NCBI GenBank assembly: GCA_034005145.1
Contig: JAVEVH010000024.1
Location: 1 to 10,481, forward strand
Reading direction: 5' to 3'
DNA length: 10,481 nucleotides
Source of the DNA: JAVEVH01 sp034005145
GTDB taxonomy: Bacteria; Patescibacteriota; Dojkabacteria; SC72
Below, one piece after another: positions 6,551-10,481 of the stretch (position 1 is the first letter of the stretch; each line of letters starts with the position of its first letter). The position numbers and the translations under genes are program-made. The notes below the pieces were generated by a model. The model saw nothing but the letters and a program-made list of their open reading frames with translations. It searched no databases and was not told the DNA's origin.

Positions 6551-8551
6551 GTGGCTTCTCAAGATATAATTCTCGGAAAACTTAATCAACAGCAAAAGAT
6601 AGCTGTAGAAAGTACAGATGGTCCTCTGCTTGTATTTGCTGGTGCAGGCTCAGGTAAGACTAGGGTTATTACTAACCGTATAGCTTACTTAATAACTCAA
6701 AAAGGAGTAGCTCCAGAAAATATATTAGCTGTTACTTTTACTAAAAAAGCCGCAGGAGAGATGCAAGAGAGGGTAACATCTCTTTTAAAAGAGTTAAAGG
6801 TAGGAGATAAGGGTACACCATTAATAGGTACATTCCATTCAATAGGGGCACTTTTCTTAAGACAGAATGCTAAGTATGTAGGTCTCTCTCCTAACTTCTC
6901 TATATTTGATTCTAATGATTCTGAGAATTTAATAAAGGATATATTAATAGAACAGAATATCGATATTAAACAGATTAAACCTAAAGCTATATCATATTTC
7001 ATATCTGCTGCTAAAAATGAAATGGTATCTCCAGATACCTTCCCTCATCACTATGGTGGATTTTTAGAAGATATTACTTCAGAGATATATCCGCTATATC
7101 AGAAACAACTACTCTCACAAAATGCTTTAGATTTTGGAGACTTAATATATCTTACTGTTAGATTACTTTCTGAAAATGAAAAGGTATTAGAAAATTACCA
7201 AGAGATGTACAAATATATGATGATAGATGAGTATCAAGATACAAATGCAGCTCAATATATGTTTGCTAAATTACTCTCACAAAAATATCAGAATATATGT
7301 GTAGTAGGTGATGATGATCAGGGTATATATGGTTGGAGAGGTGCTGATATTAAAAATATCCAAAACTTTGAAAAAGATTTTGAGAATGTAAAGGTAGTTA
7401 AGTTAGAACAGAATTATCGATCTACTGCGAATGTAATATCTGCTGCTACTGCTGTAATACAACAAAACTCTTTAAGGGTAGAAAAAGCTCTTTGGACTGA
7501 GAAAGGTTCAGGTAATTGTATATCTGTATATCAAGCAAATGATCAGGAAGATGAAGCACTTTATGTAGTAGATGAGATAAATAGATTAAGAAGAAGTGGA
7601 GTACCATTAGTAGATATAGCGGTACTGTATAGAACAAATTATCAATCCCGAGCTATTGAGGAAGCGTTTTTAAAAGGGGCCCTTCCATACAAACTTGTAG
7701 GAGGTTTTAGATTCTATGACAGAAGAGAGATTAAAGATATCCTTAGCTATATGCGCTTTATATATAACCTTAAAGATGATTTAAGTATATCTAGGATATT
7801 AAATGTACCAGTAAGAAAGATGGGTCCAAAGTCTGTAGCTAAGATACATGAGCTTTCTAGGGAGTGTAAGTGTAGCGTAGGAGAGTTAATAGTTGGTACA
7901 TATGAAATATCTAACTCTTTAGAAAAGAGTTTGAGTATTTCATATACAGGAATAGAGGAGAAGATAGAGGATATGAGACAGTTTAATAGCTTAGTTGAAC
8001 TTTTTGGTAGTCTATATACCCAAGTAAAGGGTTTAGATGTTCTCTCTACAATAGATTTAATACTTAGGAAGAGTAAATATGTAGATTGGATAGATGATGG
8101 ATCAGAGGAAGCAGAATACAAAAAAGAAAATATTGAAGAGTTAAAGAGTGTAGCTAGTACATATGCAGTAAGGTATAAAGAGAAATCATTAGATATGTTT
8201 TTACAAGAGATAAATTTAATAGAACAGGAACAGAGTAAGAATCAGGATGGTACCGGTAATTATGTTAACCTTATGACATTACACTCATCTAAGGGATTAG
8301 AATTTGACTATGTATTTATAGTAGGTATGGAAGAGGGTATCCTTCCTCACTCAAGATCTTTTACGGATGAAAATGGTTTAGAAGAAGAGAGGAGGCTGTG
8401 TTATGTAGGTATTACTAGAGCCAAGGAAAAATTGTATTTAACATTCGCTGAACGTAGGTTAACAAGAGAGGGGTATTCTACTCAAATACCCTCAAGATTT
8501 TTAGGAGAGATACCACAAGATATCTGTGATTATTTTAGTTGGCAGAGTTAG
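6551..8551 (+). CDS. pcrA: ATP-dependent DNA helicase PcrA/UvrD (superfamily 1A), short C-terminus
   Basis: This 666-residue superfamily 1A helicase unwinds DNA 3' to 5' during excision repair, replication restart and removal of recombinase. All core motifs are visible: Q motif LNQQQ (11-15), Walker A AGAGSGKT (30-37), motif Ia TFTKKAA, motif II DEYQD (226-230), motif III GDDDQGIYGWRGA (253-265), motif IV QNYRST, motif V LHSSKGLEFD (577-586) and motif VI YVGITRAKEKLYL (618-630). The EEGILPHSRS loop (594-603 region) is typical of PcrA/UvrD. The protein stops about 35 residues after motif VI, soon after PSRFLGEIP, so it lacks the C-terminal Tudor-like extension of Bacillus PcrA (about 740 residues). 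GTG at 6551 is chosen as start because it sits just before the Q motif and the next in-frame ATG lies past Walker A. It is cytoplasmic and probably not functionally tied to its neighbours. Its stop overlaps that of the convergent gene. Confidence 0.96.
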   Translation: MASQDIILGKLNQQQKIAVESTDGPLLVFAGAGSGKTRVITNRIAYLITQKGVAPENILAVTFTKKAAGEMQERVTSLLKELKVGDKGTPLIGTFHSIGALFLRQNAKYVGLSPNFSIFDSNDSENLIKDILIEQNIDIKQIKPKAISYFISAAKNEMVSPDTFPHHYGGFLEDITSEIYPLYQKQLLSQNALDFGDLIYLTVRLLSENEKVLENYQEMYKYMMIDEYQDTNAAQYMFAKLLSQKYQNICVVGDDDQGIYGWRGADIKNIQNFEKDFENVKVVKLEQNYRSTANVISAATAVIQQNSLRVEKALWTEKGSGNCISVYQANDQEDEALYVVDEINRLRRSGVPLVDIAVLYRTNYQSRAIEEAFLKGALPYKLVGGFRFYDRREIKDILSYMRFIYNLKDDLSISRILNVPVRKMGPKSVAKIHELSRECKCSVGELIVGTYEISNSLEKSLSISYTGIEEKIEDMRQFNSLVELFGSLYTQVKGLDVLSTIDLILRKSKYVDWIDDGSEEAEYKKENIEELKSVASTYAVRYKEKSLDMFLQEINLIEQEQSKNQDGTGNYVNLMTLHSSKGLEFDYVFIVGMEEGILPHSRSFTDENGLEEERRLCYVGITRAKEKLYLTFAERRLTREGYSTQIPSRFLGEIPQDICDYFSWQS

Positions 8552-9483
8552 TTAATCTTTAAGACTTCCCTATTATATCTAGCATGACATGCTGGCCATT
8601 GACTTGCTCTAGTTGATTCTCCTGCTCTATATTTGGCAATAGTATGTTTAAGTTGTGCGTGTCCATCAAATATATTTTCACTAAACTGTTTTCTCCACCA
8701 ATATGGACTCCATTGGAAGAGTCCCTTGTATGTACCCTTATTTGATTCTGCATTACATCCTGATTCACAGTACATTATAAATTTAAGCCATCTTTTTTCT
8801 TCTTTGTTGTATGGCCCAGAATCAACTACAGAGTACCAGTAAGGACAATCATATCCCCTTATGGTTATACCCTCTAGGGAGTACCATGAGGTTCCTATCT
8901 TTACAATTGCTGATACAGGTTCTTTTTGTATATCTTCTTCTATTAATTCTGTCTTAACTAATACTCCATCTTCGTAGTAATAGAGGAGGGTTTCTGTTTT
9001 TACTCCTAATACTCCCTCTTGTACGGTTTCTCTCTCTCCTTCAAAAAGTGTAGAGGTTTTAATTATTTCAGTTTCATAAGGGATATCTACAATATTCTCT
9101 ACTAAGAGCACTTCAGTTTTAATTATAGAAAGGATACTCCCATCTATTGGATACTTAGTATTTAATACAATGGAATCATTCTTTTCTAAAGATATACCAT
9201 TCTGATCAAGAATCTCTTTTGTATCAGTTAATGTAGTAAAGATATTAAATACTTCGTTACCCCTTTTTATTGTAATTACCTTTGGTCCTTGAGAGACTCT
9301 CTCTTTCTTTTGGTCTAATTCGTAGATGAATGTAGGGAGGGCTTTATCCTGCTCGACTTGGGCATATACAAGAGTATATGATTTATTAATAAGGAGTAAG
9401 AGAAACATCCCAAGTATCATTAGCATAATTAGGGGAGGAAGGGATATTTGATTTTGTTGTTTATTACAACTTTCTTTTTCCAT
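8548..9483 (-). CDS. Membrane-anchored G5-domain protein with Rpf/lysozyme-like muralytic domain
   Basis: This 311-residue protein lies on the minus strand. A long hydrophobic stretch (17-33) near the N-terminus is a signal anchor or signal peptide (possible cut after VYA at 41). Residues about 75-112 resemble the DUF348 (ubiquitin-like) repeat of Rpf proteins. Residues about 118-200 form a G5 domain (IPYETEI at 134-140; QEGVLG at 155-160; closing IVKIGT), which often binds peptidoglycan or sugar. Residues about 225-311 form a transglycosylase/lysozyme-like domain with MYCESGCNA, where Glu240 is the expected catalytic acid, followed by GTYKGLFQW. This layout matches resuscitation-promoting factor RpfB and the Bacillus YabE family, which cleave the glycan strand. 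Cysteines 213, 239, 243 and 299 are all on the exported side and could pair. The function is remodelling of the cell's own wall, or a neighbour's. The start lacks a Shine-Dalgarno. The 3' end overlaps the helicase stop. Confidence 0.88.
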   Translation of the reverse strand: MEKESCNKQQNQISLPPLIMLMILGMFLLLLINKSYTLVYAQVEQDKALPTFIYELDQKKERVSQGPKVITIKRGNEVFNIFTTLTDTKEILDQNGISLEKNDSIVLNTKYPIDGSILSIIKTEVLLVENIVDIPYETEIIKTSTLFEGERETVQEGVLGVKTETLLYYYEDGVLVKTELIEEDIQKEPVSAIVKIGTSWYSLEGITIRGYDCPYWYSVVDSGPYNKEEKRWLKFIMYCESGCNAESNKGTYKGLFQWSPYWWRKQFSENIFDGHAQLKHTIAKYRAGESTRASQWPACHARYNREVLKIN

Positions 9484-9552
9484 TTAATATAGGTATATTA
9501 CGGGATTAATGAGAGTATAGCATGATTATATATATATGTGTAAAATAGGAGT
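9484..9552. promoter_or_regulatory. Divergent promoter region between the G5/Rpf-like gene and the TPR lipoprotein gene
   Basis: This 69-bp spacer must hold both outward promoters. Rightward, TAAAAT (9541-9546) ends 6 nt before the ATG at 9553, again the leaderless arrangement. Leftward, a TAATAT on the minus strand (9500-9495) ends 11 nt before the ATG at 9483, and a TATACT (9519-9514) lies further up; neither is certain. The centre holds an alternating TA run (about 9528-9537). An AGGAG at 9547-9551 looks like a Shine-Dalgarno but abuts the ATG with one base between, too close to work normally. Confidence 0.45.
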
Positions 9553-10481
9553 ATGAACAAAATTATAAAAGTTGTATTTTTTCTTTCCATAATAAGTATC
9601 TCCGGTTTTTTACTCTCTGGATGTACTACATCAGAAGAGAAGGTGAGTGAGTATAATAAGCAGATATCAGAAGTGGATGTATTAATAGAGAGTATGGAAT
9701 ACAACTTAGCATTAGAGAAGTTAAGTAAGACATCAGAGTTAATACCTTCTAGGATAGATGCATACCAAAGGATAGTAGATATCTTTATCACAAAAAATAG
9801 GCTTGAGGATGCTACTAAGATATTGGATGAGTCTGCAACTAAGTTAGAGGATTCTGATAGGGGTTCTCTTTATGTAGATATTGGTAATGCATATTACCTA
9901 TTAAAGGATTTCGATAAAGCTTTGTATAACTATCAAATAGGGAAGGGTTTTGATAGCTCTAATACAGTAGCTTCCCTTGGAATAGCTAAGGTATATATTC
10001 AGAAGGGTAATATAGAGGGAGCTAAGAAATTACTAGATAGTAAATATGAAGGGGATGAATATATTGAATCTCAACTATTACTCTCATACCTGTACTCACT
10101 TAATAGTGTAGAGAGTGCAATAGATGCTATCAAAGATGTAGAGCCAGGGGATGATTGGAGAGGGAAATATACAGATTGGAGCAAACTATTAGAAGGTTTA
10201 ACTGATGATGAGCTATTTAATAGTGCTAAGTTAGGGAAAGTATATATGGATGAAGGGTATCCATACCTATCAATCGCTATACTAGAGCCAAACAAGGATA
10301 AAATGCTTGAATATATGGATGGTATATATATTCTTGGTAAAGCATATTACGAACAGGGTGAATATCAAAAGAGTATAGATTTACTTGAAGATGGAGTATT
10401 TGTTAGTAATCTTAATCAGTATGTATATTGGGTCTTAGCAAGAGACTACTATATGTTAGATGATTTAGAAACATCTTTCTC
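9553..10481 (+). CDS. TPR-repeat lipoprotein, truncated by the window end
   Basis: The reading frame opens at ATG 9553 and stays open to the window edge, giving 309 complete codons without a stop. Residues 5-20 are hydrophobic and end in the lipobox LLSGC, with Cys24 as the lipidated residue, so this is a lipoprotein anchored to the outer face of the membrane. The mature part is helical and shows tetratricopeptide-type repeats. The clearest are near 104-137 (YVDIGNAYYLLKDFDKAL at 107-124) and 255-287 (ILGKAYYEQGEYQKSI at 260-275), with weaker units around 44-77, 138-165 and 288 onward. TPR arrays bind partner proteins, so a scaffold or assembly role at the cell surface is plausible; no specific partner can be named. 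It is divergent from the G5/Rpf-like gene and shares its spacer. The signal and the repeats are clear; the C-terminal part is not seen. Confidence 0.85.
   Translation, partial: MNKIIKVVFFLSIISISGFLLSGCTTSEEKVSEYNKQISEVDVLIESMEYNLALEKLSKTSELIPSRIDAYQRIVDIFITKNRLEDATKILDESATKLEDSDRGSLYVDIGNAYYLLKDFDKALYNYQIGKGFDSSNTVASLGIAKVYIQKGNIEGAKKLLDSKYEGDEYIESQLLLSYLYSLNSVESAIDAIKDVEPGDDWRGKYTDWSKLLEGLTDDELFNSAKLGKVYMDEGYPYLSIAILEPNKDKMLEYMDGIYILGKAYYEQGEYQKSIDLLEDGVFVSNLNQYVYWVLARDYYMLDDLETSF

Noticed and set aside
21..9483. Absence of TGA among the six complete stop codons, as a sign of a recoded UGA
   Set aside because: Six stops are too few in an A+T-rich genome, and all genes read through well under the standard code with TGG for tryptophan and no in-frame TGA, so recoding is not supported.
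9528..9537. Alternating TA run as a microsatellite or origin-like element
   Set aside because: It is only about 10 bases long and such runs recur throughout this A+T-rich window; no DnaA boxes or iterons accompany it.
9547..9551. AGGAG just before the lipoprotein ATG, as a Shine-Dalgarno
   Set aside because: Only one base separates it from the ATG, too close for normal ribosome placement; the TAAAAT 6 nt from the start explains the region better.
9498..9791. Minus-strand 97-codon frame over the divergent spacer and lipoprotein start
   Set aside because: It is antisense to the clear signal peptide and lipobox of the TPR lipoprotein; the hydrophobic stretch comes from the A+T-rich spacer.

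Overview
The window is A+T-rich and densely coded. Arginine is mostly AGA/AGG and isoleucine is often ATA. Intergenic gaps are short, Shine-Dalgarno sequences are almost absent, and every complete gene ends in TAA or TAG. The first protein resembles the TrbL/VirB6-like polytopic proteins common in Candidate Phyla Radiation (Patescibacteria) genomes, and the secreted proteins suit a single-membrane, peptidoglycan-walled cell. I infer a CPR bacterium, perhaps of the Microgenomates/Katanobacteria/Dojkabacteria kind. There is no marker gene here to fix the lineage. I saw no rRNA, tRNA, CRISPR array or insertion sequence.

Positions 21-6467 hold four co-directional genes that all act at or outside the membrane: (1) a signal-peptide-bearing VirB6/TrbL-like channel protein; (2) a 906-residue protein with a long cysteine-free cytoplasmic part, a membrane segment, and a cysteine-rich C-terminal domain with zinc-metallopeptidase motifs (HELMH and EWGAD); (3) a single-pass anchored protein of unknown function; (4) a secreted protein with a PGRP/amidase-2-like domain that has lost its expected zinc ligands, followed by an Ig-like domain and an SH3b domain. 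Genes 1-3 are separated by 13 and 2 nt and look like one operon. Gene 4 is 24 nt further on and seems to have its own promoter.

Positions 6551-8551 hold a housekeeping PcrA/UvrD helicase with a GTG start and no C-terminal extension. It converges on a minus-strand gene (8548-9483), and the two stop codons overlap. That gene encodes a membrane-anchored G5-domain protein with a resuscitation-factor/lysozyme-like C-terminal domain. A 69-bp divergent spacer separates it from a plus-strand TPR lipoprotein that runs off the window end at 10481.

Taken together, most of the window is a cell-envelope neighbourhood: a T4SS-like membrane component, an exported metallopeptidase, a probable wall-binding pseudo-amidase, a muralytic enzyme and a TPR lipoprotein. 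Three of the gene starts carry a -10-like hexamer 6-7 nt before the start codon, which suggests leaderless transcripts. The most novel-looking elements are the metallopeptidase fusion (1519-4239) and the pseudo-amidase (5280-6467).
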